A stretch of DNA of 64,000 nucleotides from Erysipelatoclostridium sp. AM42-17 (GCF_003480255.1 NZ_QUIN01000008.1:14187-78186), one strand, 5' to 3'; shown: positions 8,434-16,956, counted from the first letter of the stretch. Notes: generated by a model from the letters alone, not told the origin. Program-made: numbers and translations.

Positions 8434-9597
8434 ATGATGAGACGTTTTTATACAGCAGAATCAGTAACAGAAGGACACCCAGACAAAGTATGCGATCAGA
8501 TAGCAGATGCAATCTTAGATGAATGTCTGCGTTACGATCCATCTTCGAGAGTGGCGTGTGAAGTCCTTGCTACAAGAGGAAATGTGTTTGTAGCAGGAGA
8601 AATCACCAGCGGATATGAACCACCAGTGTTTGATGTGATCCGAAAAGTTTTAGAAGAGTGTGGATATTGTACAGATGGGATAGAAATGGATACGTTTGTA
8701 CACCAGCAGAGTCCAGATATTGCGAAAGCAGTGAGTGTGTCGAAAGAATTTCGGGATAATATCGGCGCAAAATTAAGAGATAGAAGCAGGGGAGCTGGAG
8801 ATCAGGGTGTTATGGTCGGATATGCGTGTGATGATACTCCGCAGCTTATGCCAATGCCGACTGTTCTGGCACACCGGATCACACGTGAACTTTCGGCTTG
8901 CAGAAGAAGCGGATATATCAAAGATATCTTTTCGGATGGAAAAGCACAGGTAACCGTAGAATATGAAGATGGAAAACCAGTGAGACTGGAAAGTGTTGTT
9001 GTTTCCTGCCAGCATGGTGCAGAAAAGAGCCTGAAGAAGTTAGATGCCGAGATTAGAGAGAAAGTGCTTCGCTCAGCACTCAGATTACTGCCGCCGGATG
9101 AGGATACGAAGATTCTGATTAATCCGTCAGGAAAATTTGTGTGTGGAGGGTTTGATGCAGATACCGGACTGACGGGGAGAAAGCTGATGGTGGATACTTA
9201 TGGCAGTATGATTCCGCATGGCGGCGGTGCATTTTCGGGAAAGGACTGTTCGAAAGTAGACCGTTCGGCGGCTTATATGGCAAGGTATATCGCCAAAAAT
9301 ATAGTAGCTGCTGAGTTTGCAAGCAAGTGTCAGGTGTCTCTGGCTTATGCAATCGGAGTAGCAGAACCGGTTATGATTGAGGTAGATACCTTTGGTACAG
9401 GAAAAGTGTGTGCAGATGATTGTCTGGCGGCAGCAATCCCACTGGTGTTTGGAGTGACACCCGTTCAGATCATGGAATCCCTTCGATTGAATCGTCCGAT
9501 TTTCCGGCAGACGGCAGTTTTTGGTCATTTTGGAAGAAAGGAGTTTCCTTGGGAGCGGACAGATAAGGTACTGGCTCTTCAGGATACGATTCTGTAA
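8434..9597 (+). CDS. metK: S-adenosylmethionine synthetase (methionine adenosyltransferase)
   Basis: 387 residues, the usual length of MetK. All signature motifs are present: TEGHPDKVCDQIADAILD near the N-terminus, GAGDQGVMVGYA in the middle and the P-loop-like HGGGAFSGKDCSKVDRSAAY around residue 262. The enzyme makes S-adenosylmethionine from methionine and ATP. ATG 8434 follows AAGGAGAAG; a second ATG is at 8437. The stop overlaps the next start (TAATG). MetK is normally an essential housekeeping gene encoded once on the chromosome. On this ICE it accompanies two DNA methyltransferases and probably secures cofactor supply (inference). Confidence 0.95.
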   Translation: MMRRFYTAESVTEGHPDKVCDQIADAILDECLRYDPSSRVACEVLATRGNVFVAGEITSGYEPPVFDVIRKVLEECGYCTDGIEMDTFVHQQSPDIAKAVSVSKEFRDNIGAKLRDRSRGAGDQGVMVGYACDDTPQLMPMPTVLAHRITRELSACRRSGYIKDIFSDGKAQVTVEYEDGKPVRLESVVVSCQHGAEKSLKKLDAEIREKVLRSALRLLPPDEDTKILINPSGKFVCGGFDADTGLTGRKLMVDTYGSMIPHGGGAFSGKDCSKVDRSAAYMARYIAKNIVAAEFASKCQVSLAYAIGVAEPVMIEVDTFGTGKVCADDCLAAAIPLVFGVTPVQIMESLRLNRPIFRQTAVFGHFGRKEFPWERTDKVLALQDTIL

Positions 9598-10574
9598 TGC
9601 CTTGGGTAACAGAAGAAGAGATTCAGGCAGCAAAAAATATGACTGCGTATGAGTATTTGCGAACACATCAGGCACAGAGACTGCAAAAGACAAGAACCAG
9701 AAATGAATGGCAGTTGACGGACCATGACAGTTTTAAAATCAATGAATTGTCGAGTAAATGGCATTGGAAATCCAGAGATATCGGGGGAGTGTCTGCACTG
9801 CGGTTCCTGATTGAAGTGGATGGAATGAAATTTACAGATGCTGTAAAACTGCTGTGCGAAGAGAGTCCGTCTTTTATTCCGACACAGTCTGCCGAAAAGG
9901 AAAAACCACTATTTAAACTGCCGGAGAGATATTGTAATTGCAGACGAATCAGGGCTTATTTAAACCACAGAGGAATCAGCGATGAAGTGATCACATATTG
10001 TATTTCACATGAAATCCTTTATGAAAGTGTCCCGTACCATAACGCAGTTTTTGTTGGGAAAGATGAATCCAGAAAAGCAAGATATGCATTCCTGCGAGGA
10101 ATCTATGAAAAAAACGGGAAGGGATTCAAGATGGAGCAGACCGGGAGTGAAAAAAAGTACAGCTTTTGCATTCCACCTGAAAGAGAAACAAAGCGAGTTG
10201 CCGTATATGAAGCGTGTATTGATGCATTGGCACACATGACACTGGAAGAAGGAAAGAGGGATAAATATCGTCTTTCCCTTGGGGGAATCGCTGCTCCGAA
10301 AGAAAACGCACTGATACAGAGTGAACGTTTTAAAAAGCCGCCGGACGCACTGGAAGAGTTTCTGAAGAACCATCCGGAAATCAAAGAAATTGAAATATGC
10401 ACCGATAATGACTTTGCCGGGAGATGGGCGAAAGAACAGATGAAAAAACATTACGAGGGAACGTATCAGATTATCTGCAATCTGCCGGAAAAAGAAGGGG
10501 CAGATTATGCAGACCTTGCGAAAGAAAAAAAGCAGGCAAATAAATGCAGGGACAGACCATTGGAAAGAAGGTGA
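9597..10574 (+). CDS. DUF3991/Toprim-domain protein (primase-like)
   Basis: 325 residues. The N-terminal part (residues about 1-90, with a motif around WHWKSRDIGGVSALRFL) is the DUF3991-like region that stands for the zinc-binding part of primases. The C-terminal half holds a Toprim-like fold, with VAVYEACIDALAH as the acidic strand-helix and EICTDNDFAGRWAKEQM as the DxD element. Such proteins are widespread on ICEs and plasmids and are thought to help DNA replication or strand processing during transfer. The start overlaps the metK stop by one base, which places the gene in the same operon. No helicase domain is fused to it. Confidence 0.75.
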   Translation: MPWVTEEEIQAAKNMTAYEYLRTHQAQRLQKTRTRNEWQLTDHDSFKINELSSKWHWKSRDIGGVSALRFLIEVDGMKFTDAVKLLCEESPSFIPTQSAEKEKPLFKLPERYCNCRRIRAYLNHRGISDEVITYCISHEILYESVPYHNAVFVGKDESRKARYAFLRGIYEKNGKGFKMEQTGSEKKYSFCIPPERETKRVAVYEACIDALAHMTLEEGKRDKYRLSLGGIAAPKENALIQSERFKKPPDALEEFLKNHPEIKEIEICTDNDFAGRWAKEQMKKHYEGTYQIICNLPEKEGADYADLAKEKKQANKCRDRPLERR

Positions 10575-10580
10575 TAGAGA

Positions 10581-11327
10581 ATGGAAGAAAAAGGAACGAT
10601 GCACGTACATCTGTTGACGGAGCTGACTGGAAATCTTTATTCAGAAGAATCCGAATGGGAAGAAGAGTGGTCGGAGAGTGATGAATATGGAATGCCATTA
10701 GATGGAACAGAACTTGCCGATTATGAAGAAGTCATCCGAGAAGAACTGGAACGCTATGGGGAAGATGATCTCATGCAGTATTTTGACGGAAGTGAGTCCA
10801 TTCAGGAAAAGATACAAAGTGCAGTTGTTACGATAGAAAACAAAGACGGAATCCTGTACGGCTGTACCAAACTGGAATTAAATGAATTTTTAAGTCAGGA
10901 AGAACTACAGGAATTCACCGAATACATTACAGGGCAGTACAGTGACGGGTGGGGTGAAGGATTTGAACAGAGGGATATCAAGGTAGATGGTGGAACGATG
11001 AATGTGCATTTTTGGCATCCTAATATGGAACAGCCGAAAATGTATGAAAAGAAAACAGAGCAGATTCCGACAAAGCCTGAGAAACAACGTCCCAAGTTAC
11101 AGCTCCTTGGACATGATGGGAATATTTTTTCCATTATGGGCGATGCCTCAACTCTTTTGAAAAAGAATAAACAGACAGCAGAAGCAAAAGAAATGCGTAA
11201 AAGGGTATTGGAAAGTGGGGACTATTACAAAGCACTTTTGATTATCAGCGAATATGTAGAAACTGAGTTGAGTCCGCCGCCCAAAGAAAATAAAAAGACA
11301 AAGAAGAAAAATCAGCCGGAACGCTGA
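10581..11327 (+). CDS. Conserved ICE protein of unknown function, acidic N-terminus
   Basis: 248 residues. I do not recognise a named domain. Residues about 15-60 are strongly acidic (EESEWEEEWSESDEYG). The middle contains LNEFLSQEELQEFTEYITGQ and VHFWHPNME. Residues about 175-235 form a separate module (LLGHDGNIFSIMG, then a helix and GDYYKALLIISEYVE), seen as a short repeat-like unit in other proteins of this ICE type. The C-terminus is a basic KKTKKKN tail. It lies between the Toprim protein and a DNA methyltransferase, spaced 6 and 20 bases from them, so it is probably part of the DNA-processing operon. Confidence 0.55.
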   Translation: MEEKGTMHVHLLTELTGNLYSEESEWEEEWSESDEYGMPLDGTELADYEEVIREELERYGEDDLMQYFDGSESIQEKIQSAVVTIENKDGILYGCTKLELNEFLSQEELQEFTEYITGQYSDGWGEGFEQRDIKVDGGTMNVHFWHPNMEQPKMYEKKTEQIPTKPEKQRPKLQLLGHDGNIFSIMGDASTLLKKNKQTAEAKEMRKRVLESGDYYKALLIISEYVETELSPPPKENKKTKKKNQPER

Positions 11328-11347
11328 GAAAAGAAAGGATGATGCCT

Positions 11348-12151
11348 ATGACAAATGGCCTGAGTTTGGAAGAACTTATGAAAGAGGGAACATACCCGGA
11401 GGAATATACTGAAGGGGAAAACTGGAAAATATTACATGGAGATACATTAAAACTGGTCAAAGCATTCCAGCCGGGAATCTTTGATGCAGTTATTACCGAT
11501 CCGCCGTATGCATCCGGTGGAACAAAACAGAATGAAAGAAATCGTACTACAAATCAGAAATACAGCAGTATGAGTGCTGCCAATGCACTTCCGGATTTCG
11601 ATGGGGATAACAAAGACCAGAGATCTTGGACGCACTGGATGGCTGAATGGCTCTATGATGTGCGGAAAGCCTGCAAGAAAGGTGCTCCGATCTGTCTGTT
11701 CATTGACTGGCGTCAGTATCCATCGATTACCGATGCATTGCAGTGGGCAGGATGGATCTGGCGAGGAACAGCGGTGTGGGATAAGGGAAACTCCCGTCCA
11801 CAGAAAGGCCGTTTCCGCCAGCAGGCTGAATATATTGTGTGGGGCAGTAACGGACCGATGCCGATCAACCGTCCGGTATCTTGTCTGCCGGGCGTCTTCC
11901 GATATGGCAATCCGCAGAACCGGATTCATGTGACAGAGAAACCGTTGCAGCTTATGAAAGATGTTATCCAGATTTGTGAACCGAGAGGGCTGATCCTGGA
12001 CCCGTTTGTCGGAGCAGGAACAACTGTCCTTGCAGCGGTTATGACAGGTTATCGTGCAGTGGGAATTGAGGTAACAGATGCCTACTACAAACTGGGAAGT
12101 GACAGAGTGAAAATTGCATTAGAAGCAGAGCAGAAAGAGGATGAAAAGTAG
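11348..12151 (+). CDS. DPPY-type site-specific DNA methyltransferase (N6-adenine or N4-cytosine)
   Basis: 267 residues. The catalytic motif VITDPPYASGG lies near residue 48 and the SAM-binding motif DPFVGAGTTVLAA near the C-terminus, an order typical of beta-class amino-methyltransferases. Between them the region WLYDVRKACKKGAPICLF and a basic segment probably recognise the target. I chose ATG 11348 because AAAGG lies 9 bases upstream; ATGs at 11339 and 11342 are too close to it. No restriction enzyme is adjacent. With the C5 methyltransferase and MetK it forms a modification set that may protect the transferred strand in a new host (inference). A strong terminator follows the stop. Confidence 0.85.
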   Translation: MTNGLSLEELMKEGTYPEEYTEGENWKILHGDTLKLVKAFQPGIFDAVITDPPYASGGTKQNERNRTTNQKYSSMSAANALPDFDGDNKDQRSWTHWMAEWLYDVRKACKKGAPICLFIDWRQYPSITDALQWAGWIWRGTAVWDKGNSRPQKGRFRQQAEYIVWGSNGPMPINRPVSCLPGVFRYGNPQNRIHVTEKPLQLMKDVIQICEPRGLILDPFVGAGTTVLAAVMTGYRAVGIEVTDAYYKLGSDRVKIALEAEQKEDEK

Positions 12152-12155
12152 CCGG

Positions 12156-12182
12156 GATGTCCAATTGGACATCTTGTTTTTT
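12156..12182 (+). terminator. Rho-independent terminator after the DNA methyltransferase
   Basis: The perfect palindrome GATGTCCAATTGGACATC (7-bp stem, AATT loop) is followed by TTGTTTTTT. It begins 5 bases after the stop codon. Confidence 0.8.
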
Positions 12183-12198
12183 ATAGAGAAAATGAGTG

Positions 12199-12214
12199 GC
12201 ATCCAACTGGATGC
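12199..12214 (+). other. Short hairpin immediately before a ribosome-binding site
   Basis: GCATCC-AACT-GGATGC forms a 6-bp stem with a 4-base loop that ends directly at AGGAAGGAG, the ribosome-binding site of the next gene. No T-run follows. It probably affects mRNA end processing or translation; the function is unknown. Confidence 0.4.
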
Positions 12215-12232
12215 AGGAAGGAGATGGAGCGT

Positions 12233-12556
12233 ATGGAACAGGCGCTGGCTTATGTGTGCTGTTCAGCAGAAGAAAGCCGGGTAAAAGTGCAGAAATATTG
12301 CAGAAAAATCTATGAACTTGGGTATGTACCAATCTGTCCGAGATTTGTATTCTCACCATTCTTGGAAGAGTCTGATGCAGAAGATATGCAGGGATATGGA
12401 AGAATGTCCCATATCCTTTTACGGAGATGCCGGATGGTAGTCGTATGTGGGAAAGAAGTGACAGGAACAATGAATACCGAAATCAGTATGGCAGACAGAC
12501 TCCATATCATTTGTACGACACTTGATGGACTGGTACAGATAAAAGAATCAAAATAA
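12233..12556 (+). CDS. Nucleoside deoxyribosyltransferase-like (DUF4406/DUF7768-type) protein
   Basis: 107 residues from ATG 12233, which is 9 bases after AGGAAGGAG; ATG 12224 is too close to it. The N-terminus AYVCCSAEESR, the central YELGYVPICPRFVFSPFLEE and MVVVCGKEVTGTMNTEIS fit the small Rossmann-like fold of nucleoside 2-deoxyribosyltransferase relatives found on phages and ICEs. A Ser/Thr-Glu pair is expected in the active site, here near TGTMNTEI. No substrate can be given. It stands alone between a terminator and the candidate oriT. Confidence 0.6.
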   Translation: MEQALAYVCCSAEESRVKVQKYCRKIYELGYVPICPRFVFSPFLEESDAEDMQGYGRMSHILLRRCRMVVVCGKEVTGTMNTEISMADRLHIICTTLDGLVQIKESK

Positions 12557-12694
12557 ATCAGAATCGAGTCAATCCGGTGCTACAGAAACTGGCGGTACTC
12601 GTTTTGCAAGCATAGCGTTTGGATATCCAAACGCACTTTGGGGAGAACCCCAATCCCCCGGACACAGACGGAAATGGAAAGGAAGGATCAAGTC
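12557..12694 (+). other. Candidate origin of transfer (oriT) with tandem hairpins
   Basis: Two perfect inverted repeats lie almost back to back: GCGTTTGGATATCCAAACGC (12615-12634) and TTGGGG-AGAA-CCCCAA (12638-12653), followed by the C-rich run AATCCCCCGG. A looser inverted repeat built on CGAGT/ACTCG lies upstream (about 12566-12602). The region sits just before DUF3789, mobC and the relaxase, the place where oriT has been mapped in Tn1549-type elements. The exact nick site cannot be read from the sequence. Confidence 0.55.
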
Positions 12695-12871
12695 ATGTTA
12701 AGAAATGGAGTAATGATTGTAATCGCATTGATGAGCGGAGGATTTATAGGAGTGATAGTGACCTGTTGCATGGTTGCAGCGAAAAAATCCGATGAGGATC
12801 TTGGCGGTATGATGAAAGAGGAAGAGAAAAAAGAAGGGACGGTGATGCAATGCGAAAACGAAACCATGTGA
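12695..12871 (+). CDS. DUF3789 small membrane protein
   Basis: 58 residues from ATG 12695, preceded by AAAGGAAGGATC. A single membrane helix (VMIVIALMSGGFIGVIVTC) is followed by a short charged tail (KKSDEDLGGMMKEEEKK). This is the usual form of DUF3789 proteins, which occur before mobC in ICEs of gut Firmicutes. The function is unknown. The 3' end overlaps mobC by 22 bases in another frame, which suggests coupled translation. Confidence 0.65.
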   Translation: MLRNGVMIVIALMSGGFIGVIVTCCMVAAKKSDEDLGGMMKEEEKKEGTVMQCENETM

Positions 12872-13158
12872 TCCCGGTACGGCTTAATGCAAGGGAAGTC
12901 AGGGAACTGAATGAGCAGGTCGAAAGAAGCGGTCTGAGCCGGGAAGAGTTTATGCGTTCGTTGATTTTAGGAGCGCAGGTTCATGCAAAACCCTGTGAGC
13001 ATCATCCCGAATTGCTCCGAAAGATTGCAGGCTTATGCAACAATGCCAATCAGCTTGCACATGTTGCCAATGCTTCTGGTATGGCAAGCGAGCAGAGTAT
13101 TCAGGAAATGCTGCGGCTTACCAAAGAGACATGGCATCTGGTAAAGGAAGAGTGGTAA
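12850..13158 (+). CDS. mobC: MobC-family relaxosome accessory protein
   Basis: 102 residues. The N-terminus (VIPVRLNAREVRELNEQVER, then SGLSREEFMRSLILG) is a ribbon-helix-helix type DNA-binding region. The C-terminal part with LCNNANQLAHVANASG is the conserved MobC helix pair. MobC binds oriT and helps the relaxase open the strands. The gene overlaps DUF3789 and lies 6 bases before the relaxase start, as in the Tn1549 family. Confidence 0.85.
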   Translation: MRKRNHVIPVRLNAREVRELNEQVERSGLSREEFMRSLILGAQVHAKPCEHHPELLRKIAGLCNNANQLAHVANASGMASEQSIQEMLRLTKETWHLVKEEW

Positions 13159-13164
13159 TGACCG

Positions 13165-14448
13165 ATGGCTTATACAAGTGTTATCCCCGTCCACCGCCTG
13201 GACCGTTCCATCGAATATGTGAAAGACAAAGAAAAAACCACACAGAAAGCAGACTCTTTGGAGGCTGCCATTGATTATGCCATGAACCGGACAAAGACGG
13301 AACAGGCGGTCTTCGAAGATACCATCGGATGTACCAATGAAAATGCGTATGCAGATATGGTGGCAACAAAAAAGAGATTCCATAAGATGGGCGGTGTGGA
13401 AGGATACCATCTGGTACAGAGTTTTGCAGAAGGTGAGGTGACACCGGAACTGGCACATCTCATCGGACAGGAACTGGCAGACCGGCTCTTAAAGGGACAG
13501 TATGAAGTCGTTATCACAACGCATCTGAATACCAGACATTATCATAACCACATTGTCTGGAACTCTGTGAGCATGGCAGACGGGCGTAAGTACCACAGCA
13601 ATGCAAAGAGTTATTATACGGAGATCCGGAAGATCTCCGATGAGCTGTGCAGAAAATATGGTCTGTCTATCATTGAATCCAATCAGAAAAAATCAATCCC
13701 TTATGTACAGTGGAAAGCAGAACAGGAAGGAAAGCCGACATGGAGAACGGCGATCCGTTTGGATATCAGGGAATCGGTACAGGAAAGCTACTCCTGGTCA
13801 CAATTCCTAAAAGAGATGGAAAAGCGGGGTTATACATGGAAACTGAACAGGAAATACATTTCTTTAAAAGCTCCGGGAATGGAGCGGTATATTCGTCTGC
13901 GTTCCCTTGGAAAAAATTATTCTGAAGAGGAAATACGTGGGCAGATACTACAGCCCAAGGTGAAACGAGTCTATCAAAAGGCAGTACAGATTCATCCCAA
14001 AAAGAAACTGACCGGGATTCAGGCACTGTATTATTCCTATTTATATCAAATGGGGGTACTGCCAAAAAGACCGAAAAGGAGTCCATACGCTGTCAGAGAG
14101 GATATCCGGAAACTGGATCAGAGGATTGAACAGATTGAGTTTTTAATGAAGCATGACATTACGACCAGAGAACAGCTTGCCACATACCGTGAGCCGTTAC
14201 AAAAGCAGATTTCAGAACTGATGAAGGAACGCAGAAAGCTCTATCGGAATGACAGTGAAGACAGTGGAAAAGCACGGCTGTCTGAAATCAATGAGGAATT
14301 AAAAAATCTCGGAAAAGAAGTCCGTATGACCGTCCGGATTGAAAAGCATTCATTGGAAATCGAAGAAAGACTTCGAAAGGCAGAAGAACAAAACCAGAAT
14401 GAGAAACGTGTGGAACACAAAGAAAAAGAGAGTCAGGAGGTGAGATAA
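13165..14448 (+). CDS. Relaxase / mobilization nuclease
   Basis: 427 residues. The N-terminal 230 residues show the relaxase fold: a conserved early segment (IDYAMNRTKTEQAVFE), GYHLVQSFAEGEV and the histidine cluster TRHYHNHIVWNSV (around residue 125) that coordinates the metal at the nick site. The catalytic tyrosine is probably in the N-terminal 50 residues (candidates are YTSVI and IDYAM). The C-terminal half is charged and helical, probably a coiled coil. The enzyme nicks oriT and pilots the strand to the coupling protein. It lies directly behind mobC and before the PcfB-like gene, in one transcription unit. Confidence 0.9.
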   Translation: MAYTSVIPVHRLDRSIEYVKDKEKTTQKADSLEAAIDYAMNRTKTEQAVFEDTIGCTNENAYADMVATKKRFHKMGGVEGYHLVQSFAEGEVTPELAHLIGQELADRLLKGQYEVVITTHLNTRHYHNHIVWNSVSMADGRKYHSNAKSYYTEIRKISDELCRKYGLSIIESNQKKSIPYVQWKAEQEGKPTWRTAIRLDIRESVQESYSWSQFLKEMEKRGYTWKLNRKYISLKAPGMERYIRLRSLGKNYSEEEIRGQILQPKVKRVYQKAVQIHPKKKLTGIQALYYSYLYQMGVLPKRPKRSPYAVREDIRKLDQRIEQIEFLMKHDITTREQLATYREPLQKQISELMKERRKLYRNDSEDSGKARLSEINEELKNLGKEVRMTVRIEKHSLEIEERLRKAEEQNQNEKRVEHKEKESQEVR

Positions 14449-14450
14449 GT

Positions 14451-15257
14451 ATGAATTACGGAGCAGAACCGGCAGATCAGGTGGTGCGGTACAGTCTGGA
14501 AGGAATGGAATACTCTTTGAAGATTACCGGAAATGTGGCAAAGCATGTGGCAATCTTTATTGCGGCCGCCCTGAAAGATCAGAAAAAGACAAGAGGGAAA
14601 ACAAGGCTTACCAGAATGTTAAAGGAACAGCGCCCGATGAAATTTTTTACCGTTCCGGGTGACCGCTTAAAAGAATTTGCGAAAGAAGCCAAAGCGAGAG
14701 GTATCTTATATGTTGTCATCAAAGATAAGGTGAATCCGGATCAGACAGAGGTCATGGTATTTGCAGATGATGCAGCAAAGATGAACCGGGTATTAGACCG
14801 GATGAATCTGGATTTTGTAAAAGCAGAATCAGGCTCTATGGTTACAGAAGCAGTGGAAAAAGAGAATGCACCGGAAAAGGCAGAGAACCAGATGGAAAAA
14901 GAAACCGGGGAGAATGTACGGACAGAGACTGTTGTCCTGCCGGAAGGCAAGATAGAATTTGAACTGGATGATGCGGAAGAAATGTTCCAGATCGGGGATG
15001 AGGCTTTCCCGGAAGGAAATTTTACACATGCGCAGGAGGGGAAAGCAAAGAATCCGTCCGAACCTTTCTCGCGCAACAAAAATATTTCTTCCGGTCGGGA
15101 AACTAGCTGGGAAGAAAAGAATGAAAAACCATCTGTGCGGAAAGAACTCGGAGATATCCGTAAGGAACAGGAAGAGAAACGTAAGAGGCCGGACAGACGG
15201 AAAAATGCCAGAGAGAGCAGGAAGAAACGTAAGAATATGAAAACGAAAGGCAGGTAA
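14451..15257 (+). CDS. PcfB-like (DUF3801) transfer protein
   Basis: 268 residues. Residues about 1-130 (VVRYSLEGMEYSLKITGN, IAAALKDQKKTRGKTRL, FAKEAKARGILYVVIKDK) match the PcfB/DUF3801 domain of conjugative plasmids and ICEs. PcfB-type proteins help dock the relaxosome on the VirD4-type coupling protein. The rest is low-complexity and charged, ending in a very basic segment (RKNARESRKKRKNMK), consistent with DNA or membrane contact. It starts 2 bases after the relaxase stop, and its own stop overlaps the next ATG by one base. Confidence 0.8.
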   Translation: MNYGAEPADQVVRYSLEGMEYSLKITGNVAKHVAIFIAAALKDQKKTRGKTRLTRMLKEQRPMKFFTVPGDRLKEFAKEAKARGILYVVIKDKVNPDQTEVMVFADDAAKMNRVLDRMNLDFVKAESGSMVTEAVEKENAPEKAENQMEKETGENVRTETVVLPEGKIEFELDDAEEMFQIGDEAFPEGNFTHAQEGKAKNPSEPFSRNKNISSGRETSWEEKNEKPSVRKELGDIRKEQEEKRKRPDRRKNARESRKKRKNMKTKGR

Positions 15258-16249
15258 TGTATATGGATTTAACAGACATGATTTCAGGTGGAACGGAAGA
15301 ACAGCAGATTCCTGAACAGAAATTGACCAAGGAAGAATATGCAGCCAAGAAGCAGCAGGAAAGAGAAGAGGTATGGGCTGAAGTAGATTCACAGGCACAG
15401 GGAGTTTTTCAGGATGGAGAAAAACTGAAAGGCTTTCTGGATTTTATGGCAGAGTGTAATACACAGAGAACTCCGAATCTGCTTTTGATCTACGGACAGC
15501 ATCCGGATTTTAAGGTGGTAAGGTCTTATGAACGCTGGAGAGAAGAACACCGTTCAGTAAAAGCAGGGGAGCATGGCATTACTTATATGATTTCCACTGA
15601 ATACGAAAAAGACGGAGAAATGCGGAGAGGATATACGATCGGAAAAGGATTTGACATCAGTCAGATGTCAGGAAAGCCATTAGAAGAACGCCCACAGCGA
15701 AGTCTGACAGAACTGGTAGGAGTTGTCTTAAAAGACCAGTCGGTGCGTGTACAGATTGAGGATAATCTGCCAGACAAAGTGCAGGCCCAGTACAATCCGA
15801 GATACCGTACCATTTATATCCGCAACGGAATGAGTGAAGTAACGACATTCCATGCACTGAACAGAGAACTGGCATGTGCAGCACTGGACCAGCATACCGG
15901 AACCTACAGCCGACAGAAAGTCAGCGCACAGGCATATTGTGCGGCCTATGTGATTGCAAAACGTTATGGTGTGGATGTTACCGGATTCAATCTGGAGTAT
16001 ATTGCACAGAGAAATGAATGTGGAAAGAAAGATCCGCAGGAACTGAGAGACTTTTTAAATGATGTCCGTCAGGCTTCCTACAGTATACGAAACCATATCG
16101 AACGCAATTTTGGTGCAAAGGAACAGGAGTATATAACCGATGAGTTCGCAATCGGAGACCCTGTAAAAATACCGGAAACCAAGGATGAAAAACCATCTGA
16201 ACAAGTATCCGGAAAAGAGAAAAAAGCAAAGAGCCAGCCGGAACGATAA
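15257..16249 (+). CDS. ArdC/LtrC-like ssDNA-binding protein with degenerate protease motif
   Basis: 330 residues. Residues about 55-130 (FMAECNTQRTPNLLLIYGQH, RSVKAGEHGITYMI) resemble the N-terminal ssDNA-binding domain of ArdC/LtrC-type proteins that escort the transferred strand. The following part (YNPRYRTIYIRNGMSEVTTF) has the layout of the zincin-like domain, but the expected HExxH is replaced by FHALNRELACAALD, so proteolysis is unlikely. The C-terminus is charged (KDEKPSEQVSGKEKKAK). The gene belongs to the mobilization operon. An alternative ATG is at 15263. Confidence 0.65.
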   Translation: MYMDLTDMISGGTEEQQIPEQKLTKEEYAAKKQQEREEVWAEVDSQAQGVFQDGEKLKGFLDFMAECNTQRTPNLLLIYGQHPDFKVVRSYERWREEHRSVKAGEHGITYMISTEYEKDGEMRRGYTIGKGFDISQMSGKPLEERPQRSLTELVGVVLKDQSVRVQIEDNLPDKVQAQYNPRYRTIYIRNGMSEVTTFHALNRELACAALDQHTGTYSRQKVSAQAYCAAYVIAKRYGVDVTGFNLEYIAQRNECGKKDPQELRDFLNDVRQASYSIRNHIERNFGAKEQEYITDEFAIGDPVKIPETKDEKPSEQVSGKEKKAKSQPER

Positions 16250-16332
16250 AAGTGAAAAAGTTGGACGGTTGGAGTAGCTATTACGGAGGTCTTGTGATAT
16301 GGTTGGTGTAATAAAAAAAGGAGGTCAGCCAG

Positions 16333-16644
16333 ATGACAAAATACTATTTGAAGATGGATAACATTATGAAAAATATGTTCGTGGTGGCACTGAATGATGA
16401 GCTGCAGGCACAGAGTGAGCAGGATGAATGTTTGGAAGAAACGAAAGCTCTTCTGAAAAAAGTAAGTGAATACGACCTCGCCCAGAAACGGCTGCAGATT
16501 ACAGCCGGGGAACAAAGGCAGATCCGTAAGGCACTGAACAGGCTTAGAAGTAAATATCTTGCAGCCGGAAGATATAGTGATGGAATAGATAAAATCATTA
16601 TTCAGGTTGCAAAACCGAATACCACCAGACACATGTTCTGGTAG
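16333..16644 (+). CDS. Small conserved ICE protein, unknown function
   Basis: 103 residues behind AAAAAAAGGAGG. Largely helical and charged (LNDELQAQSEQDECLEETKALL, then RQIRKALNRLRSKYLAAGRYSDG) and without membrane segments. I do not recognise a domain, but a similar small gene occupies this slot before DUF4314 and the coupling protein in related elements. It could be a DNA-binding or assembly accessory factor. An 84-base spacer without a clear gene separates it from the ArdC-like gene. Confidence 0.5.
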   Translation: MTKYYLKMDNIMKNMFVVALNDELQAQSEQDECLEETKALLKKVSEYDLAQKRLQITAGEQRQIRKALNRLRSKYLAAGRYSDGIDKIIIQVAKPNTTRHMFW

Positions 16645-16660
16645 AGAAAGGAGTGGTTGA

Positions 16661-16939
16661 TTGGTCATTTATTCAAGAGAAAAAGTGGCACGACTTAGAG
16701 AACAATATCCGGCAGGAACAAGAATCTGTCTGGATTCGATGGACGGAGAAGCGGGTATGCCGCAGGGACTGGAAGGAACTGTGCAGTATGTGGATGATGC
16801 AGGTCAGCTCGGCATCAGTTGGGACAACGGCAGAAGTCTCTCACTGATACCGGGAGTGGATTCCTTTCATAAGAAAGAAGGACAGGAACATCCAGAAGAA
16901 AAGCCACGCAAGAAAAGAGAATCTGACTTGCAGAGATAA
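16661..16939 (+). CDS. DUF4314 protein
   Basis: 92 residues using TTG 16661 as start, 8 bases behind GAAAGGAG. The core (YPAGTRICLDSMDGE, LEGTVQYVDDAGQLGISWDNG, SLIPGVDSF) is a small beta-barrel of the DUF4314 type, similar to SH3-like folds. It is found next to coupling proteins in ICEs of this group; the function is unknown. The C-terminus is basic and proline-poor (EEKPRKKRESDLQR). The stop TAA overlaps an in-frame ATA that may be the true start of the coupling protein. Confidence 0.7.
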   Translation: MVIYSREKVARLREQYPAGTRICLDSMDGEAGMPQGLEGTVQYVDDAGQLGISWDNGRSLSLIPGVDSFHKKEGQEHPEEKPRKKRESDLQR

Positions 16940-16956
16940 GTAAAAAAAAGCAGGAC

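Noticed and set aside
9127..9693. Minus-strand 188-codon frame opposite metK
   Set aside because: It is a shadow of the clearly coding metK frame and lacks any domain or start signal.
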